Positions 8,759-17,076 of a stretch of DNA of 64,000 nucleotides are shown piece after piece; positions within the stretch are counted from its first letter, which is position 1; every line of letters starts with the position of its first letter. The translations under genes were made by a program, and so were the position numbers. Source of the DNA: Burkholderia sp. OK233. GTDB lineage: Bacteria > Pseudomonadota > Gammaproteobacteria > Burkholderiales > Burkholderiaceae. Where the stretch lies: positions 3,906,001 through 3,970,000 of the forward strand of contig NZ_OCSR01000002.1 in NCBI RefSeq assembly GCF_900230185.1, read 5' to 3'. Under the pieces are notes generated by a model. That model was not told where the DNA came from, made no database searches, and worked only from the letters and a program-made list of their open reading frames with translations.

Positions 8759-9658
8759 ATGCCGCCGATCACCGCCGTCCGGAATGCAGCCGTACCGTTG
8801 CGCAGCGTCGCGCTGATTCTCGTTTCGATGTTCTGCTTCGCCCTTGTCGACGCTCTGGCGAAGTCCGTGGCGCTCGCCTATCCGGCCAACGAAGTGACGT
8901 TCTTCCGGATGCTGTTCGGCTTGTTGCCTGCGGTGGCGGTTTGCCTGCGCGGCACGCCGCTCATCGAGCGGTTCAGGCAGATGGATGTGCGTGGACAGAC
9001 TTTGCGCGCGCTGACGTTGCTCGGCGCGTCGGCGCTGTTCTTTGCCGGGCTGCCCTATGTGCCGCTCAGCGAAGCGGTGGCGATCGTTTACTCGGAGACC
9101 TTGCTGGTGATCGTGCTTGCACCGCTGCTTCTGAAGGAAACGCTCAAGCCGCGCGATGCGCTTGCGGCCGCGGTCGGTTTTGTCGGCGTGCTGTTCGTGG
9201 TGCGTCCGGACGGTTCGCATTCGACTTGGCTCGGTCCGGTCCTGCTGATTTCGAGCGCGTTTTTCGGTGCTTTGTCGATCATTCAGATCAAGCGGATTCG
9301 CGCCACCGACGATTCGGGCACCACGGTGCTGTACTTCACGGTGATCGGCACGATCGTCACCGGGGCATCGCTATATTTCGCGTGGCGCACGCCTTCGATT
9401 GAAGCGCTCGCGGTGATGGCCCTGCTCGGTGGGTTCGCCACGGCAGGGCAGTTGCTGATGACGATGGCATTTCGACAGGCCGATGCCGGTGCGCTCGCGC
9501 CGTATAACTACACGAGCATCGTGTGGGCTGCGCTGTTCGGTTACATCGTGTGGGGCGAGACGATCGGCAGCATGTCGCTGTTCGGGATTGCGTTGATTGT
9601 CGGCAGTTCGATTGCAGTTGCCGTGCGCGGCAAGCAGACCGAAGGTCCGCTCGTGTAG
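8759..9658 (+). CDS. DMT-superfamily exporter (two EamA domains)
   Basis: Inner-membrane transporter of the drug/metabolite superfamily, 299 residues with about ten hydrophobic helices arranged as two EamA repeats. The first repeat starts at SVALILVSMFCFALVDALAK; the second at LGPVLLISSAFFGALSII and includes the ALAPYNYTSIVWAALFGY segment followed by GE, as in RhtA/YdcZ-like exporters. The likely role is efflux of an amino acid or metabolite; the substrate is unknown. ATG 8759 is chosen because CAGGAA lies 7 nt upstream and the reading frame before it is not membrane-like. A terminator follows at 9735. Confidence 0.9.
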   Translation: MPPITAVRNAAVPLRSVALILVSMFCFALVDALAKSVALAYPANEVTFFRMLFGLLPAVAVCLRGTPLIERFRQMDVRGQTLRALTLLGASALFFAGLPYVPLSEAVAIVYSETLLVIVLAPLLLKETLKPRDALAAAVGFVGVLFVVRPDGSHSTWLGPVLLISSAFFGALSIIQIKRIRATDDSGTTVLYFTVIGTIVTGASLYFAWRTPSIEALAVMALLGGFATAGQLLMTMAFRQADAGALAPYNYTSIVWAALFGYIVWGETIGSMSLFGIALIVGSSIAVAVRGKQTEGPLV

Positions 9659-9973
9659 GCGTACGCCGCAATCGCCGAATTCAAACTCACGTTTTATTGT
9701 TTCGCAGTTCAAACAATCGTCCTAGGAAAGCCTGGCCAGCACGCTGGCTTTTTCGGACAACAAGCCCCGCACATGCGGACGAACCGGCGTTTGGCGACTA
9801 TAAATAGTAAGTAGCACGCATCCAGCTTGCACTCTCATTCGTACGTGCCTGTACCGGCCCGAGCTTGCGGTCGTTGCGGCGGCATCGATTGATTCGCTGC
9901 GAACCCTCTGATGAATTCGGGCACGTTTGCGATGCCGCAGACGCGCACGTCCACGATTTGAGAGGGAGACGTC
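9659..9973. other. Intergenic region with the exporter terminator; otherwise no gene seen
   Basis: A 315-bp gap. It holds the intrinsic terminator at 9735-9753 and, further on, TATAAA at 9799-9804, which could be a -10 element for the downstream gene although no good -35 is visible. I see no coding sequence in either strand. Confidence 0.5.
9735..9753 (+). terminator. Intrinsic terminator of the EamA exporter gene
   Basis: GCCAG (9735-9739) pairs with CTGGC (9744-9748) around a CACG loop and is followed directly by five T. It sits 76 bp after the stop codon on the same strand. Confidence 0.75.
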
Positions 9974-10951
9974 ATGGTTAGCGAACCCAGGAAGATTGTT
10001 CTCACGAGCCTTTTTGTCGGCGCGGTTGCGATTGCGGCTTATATTTCGCAATCGGGTAAAAGCTGGCTGTCGACGGACGAACTCGGCCTGGAGCGCGACA
10101 ATGCGTCGGCTCATTACTCACGCGGCGACACGATGACCGGTTCGGTGACTTCCGGACCGGTCGTTGGACGCAGCGATGCGGCAGTGGCCGCTGCCAGGAA
10201 CCTGCAGGCGGCACGCAATAGTCTGCAGCGCAACGATCTTGTCGCCGCGCGGGCGCAACTGGACGCGATGCGCGCGGAACACCGGGACGACGATCAGGTT
10301 CTTGCGCTGCAAAGAGAAGTGGACGCGCGCGCGGAGCAGGCGCAGCACGCGCCGGCCGCTGTGCGTGGGGAGAAGCCGACGCAGCAGGGGGCGAAAAAAT
10401 CGGCACGATCTGCGCCGCTGTCTTCCGGGAAAACAGGCCGCTCGCACGAAAGGTACGTAGCGACGCGCGAACACTCGAACCGCGCGTCCTCCAGTTACGC
10501 GAAGATCCGGCATGCTCCCGAAACCGCAGTAATTGCTGTTAGCGCCAGTAGCTTGTCGAGCGGAAGAGCGAGTGGCGTTGGCGCACCTGCTGTTGCGAGT
10601 TCGTCATCCTCTGTTCCGGCCGAGGTGAAGGAAGTCCCCAACGTAACCAGCGCGCCTGCTGCGTCACAGCCGATCCAGCCGATTCAGTCGATTCAGCCGA
10701 CACGGCTGACGTCAGCGCCGCCAGGCTCGCAAGCCGACGTAACCGCGCAAGCCGTACCGGCGCCTTCGGCACCTCAGATCGCGCCCGCCGCCAGCACGCT
10801 GTTGAAATCGGAGGGCGGGCCGAAAACACGCGCACAGGTGCGCTCGGAAATCGCCCGCGCCCGCGCCGATGGCAACCTTCCCGCGTTCGGCAATCCGGAC
10901 CCGGCGGGACCCGGCGGCGCGCCGAGCATGACGGTCGTGCCGCGTCCGTAA
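9974..10951 (+). CDS. Membrane-anchored, low-complexity protein with DUF4148-like C-terminus
   Basis: Hypothetical protein of 325 residues. One N-terminal membrane helix (IVLTSLFVGAVAIAAYI, about 8-24) would anchor it, with most of the chain outside the cytoplasm. Next comes a helical stretch, DAAVAAARNLQAARNSLQRNDLVAARAQLDAM, which looks like a short TPR-type helix pair. After it comes a long Ala/Pro/Ser/Gln-rich segment with small repeats (QPIQPIQSIQP). The last 45 residues, KTRAQVRSEIARARADGNLP..., resemble the DUF4148 motif of Burkholderia exported proteins. ATG 9974 follows GAGGGAG. No function is known; envelope location is inferred from the single helix. Confidence 0.75.
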   Translation: MVSEPRKIVLTSLFVGAVAIAAYISQSGKSWLSTDELGLERDNASAHYSRGDTMTGSVTSGPVVGRSDAAVAAARNLQAARNSLQRNDLVAARAQLDAMRAEHRDDDQVLALQREVDARAEQAQHAPAAVRGEKPTQQGAKKSARSAPLSSGKTGRSHERYVATREHSNRASSSYAKIRHAPETAVIAVSASSLSSGRASGVGAPAVASSSSSVPAEVKEVPNVTSAPAASQPIQPIQSIQPTRLTSAPPGSQADVTAQAVPAPSAPQIAPAASTLLKSEGGPKTRAQVRSEIARARADGNLPAFGNPDPAGPGGAPSMTVVPRP

Positions 10952-11107
10952 AGTTTCGCAGACCGCCGGTTAGCGCTGCGATGCAGCGAGCCGGGTAGAA
11001 CTGGGTTTGTCCGTGTAATGTGATTTCCGGGTGGCTTTTAAAATTAACAATGACTATTTTCAATTTACGCAATAATCGATTGAATGAGTTTATTTATATG
11101 GCAAGAT

Positions 11108-11141
11108 ATTCCAATTAATTTCCATTGAAACTAATTGGAAT
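11108..11141. repeat. Perfect 10-bp inverted repeat, candidate operator
   Basis: ATTCCAATTA at 11108-11117 is mirrored by TAATTGGAAT at 11132-11141, with 14 nt between. The centres of the two arms are 24 bp apart, close to two helical turns, as expected for a dimeric regulator. It lies about 290 bp upstream of the porin and 40-75 bp upstream of a candidate promoter. Confidence 0.5.
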
Positions 11142-11181
11142 TATAAATCACCCGGGATGCGTTGTTGGCAGAGACGCGCCA

Positions 11182-11190
11182 TGCTATTCT
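11182..11190 (+). promoter_or_regulatory. Candidate extended -10 promoter element
   Basis: TGCTATTCT fits the extended -10 pattern TGnTAtnnT. A TTGGCA lies at 11165-11170, but its spacing (14 nt) is too short for a normal -35. Transcription would start near 11197 and run into the hairpin at 11234, giving a short RNA or a long porin leader. Confidence 0.35.
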
Positions 11191-11233
11191 GCACCGGCTT
11201 GATTCTCCGAGAGAAGCATTAAATCAGGCACTT

Positions 11234-11262
11234 GGGGCGTGCTCGCGAGAGGAGCACGCCCC
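11234..11262 (+). terminator. Eleven-bp perfect hairpin in the porin upstream region
   Basis: GGGGCGTGCTC (11234-11244) pairs with GAGCACGCCCC (11252-11262) around a 7-nt loop and is followed by ATTTCCTTTC, a weak T-rich tail. It is 170 nt upstream of the porin ATG. It could end a short RNA, or act as an attenuator or leader structure. Nothing upstream in the gap needs a terminator so far from the previous stop. Confidence 0.5.
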
Positions 11263-11431
11263 ATTTCCTTTCTGGCGGCAGACCGGCTATTACATGAAAT
11301 GATCGGCAATCTATAAAATCAGTGACGTCGTATAAACGCAACGTCGTAATTAACTGAAAAACAGCCTTTCGATTAGTGAGATATTCTCGGCCGCTCGATA
11401 GCATCCGCTATTCGAATCAGGAGAGAAATCC

Positions 11432-12577
11432 ATGAATAAATTCGTATTGTCGGGCCTCTCGCTCGCACTCATCGGCGCCGCGGGTGCCGCCCACGCACAA
11501 AACTCGGTCACGCTCTATGGCCTGATCGATACGGGCCTGACTTACACCAGCAATTCGGGCGGCAGCAGTAACTTTCAGCAAGCCAGCGGCATCCTGAACG
11601 GCGACCGTTGGGGCCTGCGCGGTTCGGAAGATCTGGGCAACGGCCTGAAGGCGATCTTCGTGCTGGAAGACGGCTTCAATCTGTCGACCGGCAAGCTGGG
11701 ACAGAACGGCCGTGAGTTCGGCCGTCAGGCCTTTGTCGGTCTGTCGAGCGACCAGTACGGCTCGGTCACGCTGGGTCGCCAGTACGATAGCCTGGTCGAC
11801 TATCTCGCCCCGCTCGCGCTGAACGGCACGCAATACGGCGGCACGCTCGCGTCGCACCCGTACGACAACGACAACCTGAACAACTCGGTGCGGATCAACA
11901 ACTCGGTCAAGTTCCAGAGCGTCGACTACGGCGGCTTCAAGTTAGGTGCGTTGTACGGCTTCTCGAATGCAGCGGGTAGCTTCGCGGACAGCCGTGCCTA
12001 CAGCGTCGGCGCATCGTATGCATTCGGCGGCCTGAAGTTCGCTGCGGGCTACCTGCAACTCAACGGCGCGGGCTCGACGACCAACTCGAGCGGTGCTGTG
12101 GCAAGCGGCGACTCCACGTTCAACGCGGGCCTTCAGCGTACCTATGGCGCGGGTGTGAACTATGCGTTCGGCGCGGCCAACGTCGGCCTCGTGTTCACTC
12201 AGACGCAACTGAGCAACGCAACGTCGATCGGATCGTCGGCGTCGGGCACGACGAGCGGATTCGCGCTGACCAGCGGCAGCGCGCGCTTCACGAACTATGA
12301 AGTGAACGCCCGTTACGCATTCACGCCGGCATGGACGGTGTCGGGCGCATACACATTCACCGATGCACGTCTGAACGGCGCGAGCCCGAAGTACCAGCAG
12401 ATCACGTTGCAAACCGACTATGCCTTGTCCAAGCGTACCGACGTGTATGTTGAAGCGGCATACCAGCACGTCGGCAGCGTGGGTGACTCGGGCATCACGG
12501 CGGATATCGTTGGTGTGAGCCGCTCGGCGACCGACTCGCAGGTGGTCGGCACGGTCGGTATCCGTCATCGTTTCTGA
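11432..12577 (+). CDS. Outer-membrane general porin, Gram-negative porin family
   Basis: Sixteen-stranded trimeric diffusion channel of the Burkholderiales Omp32/OpcP type, 381 residues. A signal peptide MNKFVLSGLSLALIGAAGAAHA is cut before QNSVTLYG, the family's invariant first strand. The typical sequence RWGLRGSEDLGNGLKAIFVLEDGF follows, and later GRQAFVGLSSDQYGSVTLGRQYD, the region before loop L3, the pore constriction. The chain ends in ...IRHRF, with the C-terminal Phe needed for outer-membrane assembly. The ATG follows AGGAGAG. A strong terminator lies 30 bp after the stop, so the gene is a single unit. Confidence 0.96.
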   Translation: MNKFVLSGLSLALIGAAGAAHAQNSVTLYGLIDTGLTYTSNSGGSSNFQQASGILNGDRWGLRGSEDLGNGLKAIFVLEDGFNLSTGKLGQNGREFGRQAFVGLSSDQYGSVTLGRQYDSLVDYLAPLALNGTQYGGTLASHPYDNDNLNNSVRINNSVKFQSVDYGGFKLGALYGFSNAAGSFADSRAYSVGASYAFGGLKFAAGYLQLNGAGSTTNSSGAVASGDSTFNAGLQRTYGAGVNYAFGAANVGLVFTQTQLSNATSIGSSASGTTSGFALTSGSARFTNYEVNARYAFTPAWTVSGAYTFTDARLNGASPKYQQITLQTDYALSKRTDVYVEAAYQHVGSVGDSGITADIVGVSRSATDSQVVGTVGIRHRF

Positions 12578-12606
12578 TCGGCCAGAGTAGGCAGTAGACT
12601 GTAGTT

Positions 12607-12632
12607 AAAGCCCGCAATTTGCGGGCTTTTTT
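12607..12632 (+). terminator. Intrinsic terminator of the porin gene
   Basis: AAAGCCCGCA (12607-12616) pairs with TGCGGGCTTT (12620-12629) around ATT and continues into a run of six T (12627-12632). It lies 30 bp after the porin stop and is near symmetric, so it may also work on the other strand. Confidence 0.9.
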
Positions 12633-12839
12633 GTTTGCAGTAGTGCCGTGAGCGTTGCGAGCATGGCGGTCTGCGTGGCGCAAACGAGAAATGCGCTCAT
12701 TGTGTACCATGCAGATTGCCTCGTGCGCTCCGTGCGCTTCATGCTCGCTTCGTGCCTTGGCCCCTGCTGGATTGCCGTGAACAGCGCTATCGAATCCGAA
12801 GCGCCTGTTGTCCCCACACCCTGTGCCGGATGAACTGAC

Positions 12840-14003
12840 ATGCAGATAGAGCCGTTTCAGATTGCCGTGCCTGACGCTGACATAGACGATCTTCGCCGGC
12901 GGATTCACGCGACACGTTGGGCACCGGCGACGCCGTCGCCCGCCTGGCAGCAAGGCGCCGATTCCGCCTGGCTGCGCGAACTCGCGCAGTACTGGGCCGA
13001 GCGTTTCGATTGGCGCGAGGCCGAGCGCAGGTTGAATCTGCAACCGCAATTTTTCGCCGAAGTCGACGGTCAACGCGTGCACTTCGTGCATCGGCGTGGC
13101 GTCGGCCCGGTGTGTTATCCACTCGTGATTACGCATGGCTGGCCGGGATCGTTTTTCGAGTTCCACACGCTGCTCGACCGGCTATGTGATCCGGCTGCGT
13201 TCGGCTGCGATCCGGCCGATGCGTTCGACGTCGTCGTTCCATCGCTGCCCGGTTTTGCATTCTCGCAGGCTCCCGTAGAGCCCGGTACTTCAGCGTTTCA
13301 GGTGGCGGATTTGTGGGCTTCGCTGATGCGTGGCCTCGGTTATGACCACTTTGGGGCTCAGGGCGGCGATCTGGGCGCCGGCGTCTCGATCGCACTCGCG
13401 GCTCGGCATCATGAGCATGTCGACGGCATTCATCTCAACTTCCTGCCCAGTTCATACGAGCCCGCGAGCGGTGCCGCGCAAACACCGCTTACGCCCGAGG
13501 AGGAAGCCTATCTGCGGGAGAAGAACGAATGGGCCGCTCTCGAAGGCGGCTACGCCCATATGCACACCACGAAACCGCAAACCGCGGCGGCGTCGCTGAA
13601 CGATTCGCCGGTGGGACTCGCGGCGTGGATCGGTGAGAAGTTTCGCGCGTGGAGCGATTGCGACGGCGACATCGAGCGGGTGTTTTCGAAAGACGAGTTG
13701 CTCACCAACATTTCGCTCTACTGGTACACGCAGAGTATTGGAACGGCGATGCAGATGTATTGGGAAAACCGGCTGCAGCCGATGCGCTTCGCCGAAGGGC
13801 AGCGGGTCGTGCCGCCGGTCGGCTTCGCCCGTTTTCCAAAGGAGATCAATCATCCGCCGCGCACGTGGCTCGAACGGACCTTCAACGTCGTGCAATGGAC
13901 CGACATGCCGAGCGGTGGCCATTTCGCTGCGATGGAAAAGCCCGATCTGCTCGCTGCCGAGATTCGCAAGTTCTTCAGGAAGTTGAGGCACGAGGCGCAT
14001 TGA
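12840..14003 (+). CDS. Epoxide hydrolase, alpha/beta-hydrolase with EH_N domain
   Basis: Cytoplasmic alpha/beta-hydrolase of the microsomal/juvenile-hormone epoxide hydrolase type, 387 residues; it opens epoxides to diols. The N-terminal EH_N lid (residues 1-110) shows the usual IAVPDADIDDLRRRIHATRW opening. The oxyanion motif HGWPGS is at 99-104. The nucleophile is Asp177 in AQGGDLGAG, and the catalytic base is probably His361 in PSGGHFAAME. The acidic partner was not assigned with certainty. ATG 12840 starts the lid correctly, although the ribosome site is weak. It is a monocistronic gene, with a terminator before it and a 339-bp gap after. Confidence 0.93.
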   Translation: MQIEPFQIAVPDADIDDLRRRIHATRWAPATPSPAWQQGADSAWLRELAQYWAERFDWREAERRLNLQPQFFAEVDGQRVHFVHRRGVGPVCYPLVITHGWPGSFFEFHTLLDRLCDPAAFGCDPADAFDVVVPSLPGFAFSQAPVEPGTSAFQVADLWASLMRGLGYDHFGAQGGDLGAGVSIALAARHHEHVDGIHLNFLPSSYEPASGAAQTPLTPEEEAYLREKNEWAALEGGYAHMHTTKPQTAAASLNDSPVGLAAWIGEKFRAWSDCDGDIERVFSKDELLTNISLYWYTQSIGTAMQMYWENRLQPMRFAEGQRVVPPVGFARFPKEINHPPRTWLERTFNVVQWTDMPSGGHFAAMEKPDLLAAEIRKFFRKLRHEAH

Positions 14004-14342
14004 CGCCACTGTGGCGGCGCACAAGGCACCAGCTCGATAGCGACTCCGATGCGCCGGGTGGTGCGCTTGCAGAGTCAATCATCAAATAAGGTCAGGACCC
14101 ACCACGGCGCCCACACAGCCGCGTATGATCGACGGTCGTTGTCGCATCCGGTTTTTCGTCAGCCGACGTCGCAGCGCCGCCGACTCGCCGAAACTCGATG
14201 CACCATGAAATGGCAGCTCCAGGTACGCGTCTGATTCGCGAGGACAGGCATGCGCGGCCATGGAGCAACAGGAACAATGCCGCGACGATGGGCCTGACCG
14301 CAATAGGTTTCAGAGCAGGCTCGGCGGGAAAACAAAAAAACA
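14004..14342. other. Intergenic gap, no gene seen
   Basis: This 339-bp stretch precedes the sigma-54 activator gene. Short open frames on both strands lack ribosome sites and family features. I see no clear promoter, repeat or hairpin beyond an A-rich run (14332-14342) just before the start codon. Confidence 0.4.
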
Positions 14343-15707
14343 ATGCAGAAAATAAAGGCCATCAAGCGGCGTGCCATCTACTTCACGCGCGATCCTGCGC
14401 CGGATCTATTGGCGAGCTTCGAGGAGCGCGATTGGGAGGTTGAAGTCATCGGCTCGGTTCGTGACGTACGGCAAGCCACGGATGACGGCTCGCTGGCGGC
14501 CGGCCTGGTCGATCTGTCGAGCGTGTTCGCCCCCGGCGACATTGCCGCGCTGGAAGCTTGCCTCGCGATGCCGAACATTGGCTGGGTGGCGATGACGGCG
14601 GCGCCGGAACTCGATGACGCCGCCATACGCAGGCTGGTGCGCGACTACTGCTTCGATTACGTGACGCTCCCCACTGCGAACGCCAGGATTGTCGATACGG
14701 TAGGCCATGCCTGCGGCATGATCTCGCTCGGCGAGCCCGTGTTCGTCGATACGTCCACGGCAGAAGGCGAGATGATCGGCACCTGCGATGCCATGCTCGC
14801 GTTATTCCGCTCGATCCGCAAGGTGGCCGCAAACGACGCGCCCGTTTTTGTCTCAGGTGAATCCGGTACGGGCAAGGAGCTGACGGCGGCCGCGATTCAC
14901 GCGCACTCGCCGCGTCGCAACGCGCCGTTCGTCGCCATCAACTGTGGTGCGATTCCGCCGCATCTGTTGCAGTCCGAGTTGTTCGGCTACGAGCGCGGCG
15001 CCTTTACGGGCGCGAATCAACGCAGAATAGGGCGCGTCGAAGCCGCTCATGGCGGTACTGTGTTTCTCGATGAAATCGGCGATCTGCAGTTCGAGAGTCA
15101 GGCGAGCCTGCTGCGTTTCCTGCAGGAAAGCACCATCGACCGCCTGGGTGGAAACGGTTCGATCGACGTCGACGTGCGCGTCATCTCCGCCACGCACGTC
15201 GATATGGAGGCCGCGATCGAAGGCGGGCGCTTCCGTGCTGACCTGTATCACCGCTTGTGCGTACTGAGAATCGACGAGCCGCCGCTTCGCGCGCGCGGCA
15301 AGGACATCGAACTGCTGGCGCTGTACACGCTGGATCGCTACAGGAAAGATGCGAGCCGCCGGCTGTATGGATTTTCTCCCGATGCGATCGCGGCGATGCA
15401 TCAATACGACTGGCCCGGCAACGTACGGGAACTGATCAACCGGGTTCGTCGCGCCATTGTGATGTCGGAGGGGCGCACGATTACCGCGGACGACCTCGAA
15501 CTGTCGGGTTACGTCACGACCGCGCCCCTGACGCTTGCACAGGCACGCGAGACAGCGGAGCGGCAGGCCATCGAACTCGCGCTGCTGCGCCATCGTGGGC
15601 GGCCCGGCGACGCCGCGCGCGAGCTCAGCATTTCACGCGCGACGCTGTACCGTTTGCTTGGCGCGCATGGCATGCGATACGGAGAAGACCGTGCCGCCGA
15701 AATGTGA
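14343..15707 (+). CDS. VpsR-like sigma-54-dependent activator (AAA+ and Fis HTH)
   Basis: Bacterial enhancer-binding protein of 454 residues that activates RNA polymerase carrying sigma-54. The N-terminal 1-135 resembles the receiver-like domain of VpsR and relatives, without an evident phospho-acceptor Asp. The AAA+ domain has Walker A GESGTGKE (172-179), an intact sigma-54 contact loop GAFTGA (219-224) and Walker B FLDEIGD (241-247). The C-terminal Fis-type helix-turn-helix is GDAARELSISRATLYRLLGAHGM. VpsR itself controls exopolysaccharide and answers c-di-GMP; that role here is inference. The next gene on the strand is glycosyltransferase-like and has a -24/-12 promoter. The start has only a weak ribosome site. 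Confidence 0.92.
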   Translation: MQKIKAIKRRAIYFTRDPAPDLLASFEERDWEVEVIGSVRDVRQATDDGSLAAGLVDLSSVFAPGDIAALEACLAMPNIGWVAMTAAPELDDAAIRRLVRDYCFDYVTLPTANARIVDTVGHACGMISLGEPVFVDTSTAEGEMIGTCDAMLALFRSIRKVAANDAPVFVSGESGTGKELTAAAIHAHSPRRNAPFVAINCGAIPPHLLQSELFGYERGAFTGANQRRIGRVEAAHGGTVFLDEIGDLQFESQASLLRFLQESTIDRLGGNGSIDVDVRVISATHVDMEAAIEGGRFRADLYHRLCVLRIDEPPLRARGKDIELLALYTLDRYRKDASRRLYGFSPDAIAAMHQYDWPGNVRELINRVRRAIVMSEGRTITADDLELSGYVTTAPLTLAQARETAERQAIELALLRHRGRPGDAARELSISRATLYRLLGAHGMRYGEDRAAEM

Positions 15708-16097
15708 CATTTGACGCGAAGATTGTGTGCGGCAGGCAGGTAACTTGTTCACCCGAATGCTAAAACACCGGATATTCTGGCGTACTTTCGACCGGCCGAA
15801 AGCCGATTGACGGCACCCGTGTTGCGTCTTGCTGACTTTTGGCGGAAAGGCAACGCAGGGACGTGAAACGATAGCTCATACCTGATATCTGCGCCCCGGT
15901 TCATCCGAGTCCATCGCCGCAGATCAGCTCACCCGGCTCGAGTGTGACGCCATGAAGGCGCGAGCCGCGGCACGATGGCTGCGCGCCTCGCGCGGACTTC
16001 AGACTTACCCCACGAAAGGAGAGGCGGATCAATCCGCGAACGATAGCGGCAACGCTGGAAAAAAGCGAACCGTCTCTCACGCCTGGTGAGGAGCAAC
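15708..16097. other. Intergenic region between sigma-54 activator and glycosyltransferase-like gene
   Basis: A 390-bp gap. Apart from the candidate -24/-12 promoter, no ORF or hairpin stands out. If the promoter is real, activator-binding sites would be expected between about 15750 and 15900; I could not identify a repeated motif there. Confidence 0.4.
15967..15983 (+). promoter_or_regulatory. Candidate sigma-54 (-24/-12) promoter
   Basis: The sequence from 15968 reads C-GGCACG-ATGG-C-TGC-G against the consensus TGGCACG-N4-TTGC: GG at 15969-15970 and GC at 15981-15982, with the required 10 nt between, and nine of eleven fixed bases match. Transcription would start near 15994, about 100 nt before the GTG at 16098. 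It lies immediately downstream of a gene for a sigma-54 activator. Confidence 0.55.
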
Positions 16098-17072
16098 GTG
16101 AATCTTTTTCCTTGCACGCTGGTTTATGTTGATGTCGACGCGAGTCCGGGTCCCAACTCGACGAATCGCGATCCGCTGTCGTATGTGAGCCAGGCGATCT
16201 GCCTGAACAACAGCTTGCGGCAAGCTGGCATGCCGACGCTCGCCATCATGACCAACGCGCCGGCGGTGGTCGCGCGACGGCTCGAAAGCATGGCGAAGGA
16301 GCACCGGCCGGCACTGATGACGTTGAAGGCGACGATCGAATTGCCGAAGGACACGCCGTTCTATGCCGCGCATTTCAAGCTGGATCTGATGGACCAGATG
16401 GCCGATTCGCTGCCTGCCGACACGATGCTGCTGCTGCTCGACGCCGACATGGTCGCGCTGCGTCCGCTCGAGCGTAATCTGATCGAGCGCTGCGCTGAAG
16501 CAGGGCTCGGCGCATTCGATATTTCGGATCAGGTATTTCCGCCGTACGGCAGCGAACGTGTTGTTGCGGATCTCGAGATCGTGGCTGACAGGCAGCTCAG
16601 AAATCCGCGCTGGTACGGCGGCGAGTTTCTTCTGGCTACGCCCGCCGCATTACGCCGGCTGGTTCCCCGCGCGCGTGCCAGTTACGCGCGCTATGTCACC
16701 GAAATCGAGCGCCTGAGTCATCACGGCGACGAAGCGTTTATTTCCGCGGCCCTCAATGTGCTGGTCGACGAAGGGCAGGGCCTGATCGAGGTGGGTGCTT
16801 ATCAGGCTGTCGGCCGTCATTGGCCCGGCAATAATTATCGCGACTTGCGCTGGTTTCGCTGCTGTTCGTTCGTTCATTTGCCAGGCGGTAAGGTGTTGCT
16901 GGAAAGAGAGGCGCGTTTTGATGAATTTGCGCCGGACCGTTTCTGGCGCCGTATGCGCGTGGCGCATCTGCGCGGCCGTGTGCGTCACGCGTTGAAACGG
17001 ATCGCCCGCTTGCTCAGTGTCGAACGCCTCGCGACGCTGTCTGCTTACGCCTTGCGCAGCGTAAAGAGCTAG
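16098..17072 (+). CDS. Glycosyltransferase-like (GT-A fold) protein of unknown function
   Basis: Soluble protein of 324 residues. The start TLVYVDVDASPGPNSTNRDPLSYVSQAICLNNSL looks like the first strand and helix of a nucleotide-sugar-binding fold. LLLLDADMVALRPL, about residues 112-125, is a D-x-D metal/nucleotide motif. GDEAFISAALNVL matches the later helix of family-8-like transferases. No donor or acceptor can be named. The start is GTG 16098, because GAGGAG lies at 16088-16093; a GTG at 16086 would overlap that site. It sits 103 nt after a candidate sigma-54 promoter. It is convergent with the TIGR03118 gene; the stops are four bases apart. Confidence 0.75.
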   Translation: MNLFPCTLVYVDVDASPGPNSTNRDPLSYVSQAICLNNSLRQAGMPTLAIMTNAPAVVARRLESMAKEHRPALMTLKATIELPKDTPFYAAHFKLDLMDQMADSLPADTMLLLLDADMVALRPLERNLIERCAEAGLGAFDISDQVFPPYGSERVVADLEIVADRQLRNPRWYGGEFLLATPAALRRLVPRARASYARYVTEIERLSHHGDEAFISAALNVLVDEGQGLIEVGAYQAVGRHWPGNNYRDLRWFRCCSFVHLPGGKVLLEREARFDEFAPDRFWRRMRVAHLRGRVRHALKRIARLLSVERLATLSAYALRSVKS

Positions 17073-17076
17073 GCGT

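Larger units (their letters stand above)
10952..11431. promoter_or_regulatory. AT-rich porin upstream region with inverted repeat and hairpin
   Basis: A 480-bp gap without an ORF. In order it holds an AT-rich tract (about 11036-11155), a perfect 10-bp inverted repeat (11108-11117 with 11132-11141), an extended -10 TGCTATTCT (11182-11190) and a GC-rich hairpin (11234-11262). A second AT-rich stretch runs to the porin start. The parts are listed separately. Confidence 0.6.

Noticed and set aside
10539..11072. Minus-strand frame over the DUF4148-like gene and its downstream gap
   Set aside because: Mostly antisense to the Ala/Pro-rich gene; its start falls in the AT-rich gap without a ribosome site.
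10952..11431. Idea that the porin upstream AT-rich region is a mobile-element scar
   Set aside because: The inverted repeat is internal, with no target duplication and no transposase trace, so an operator is a simpler reading.
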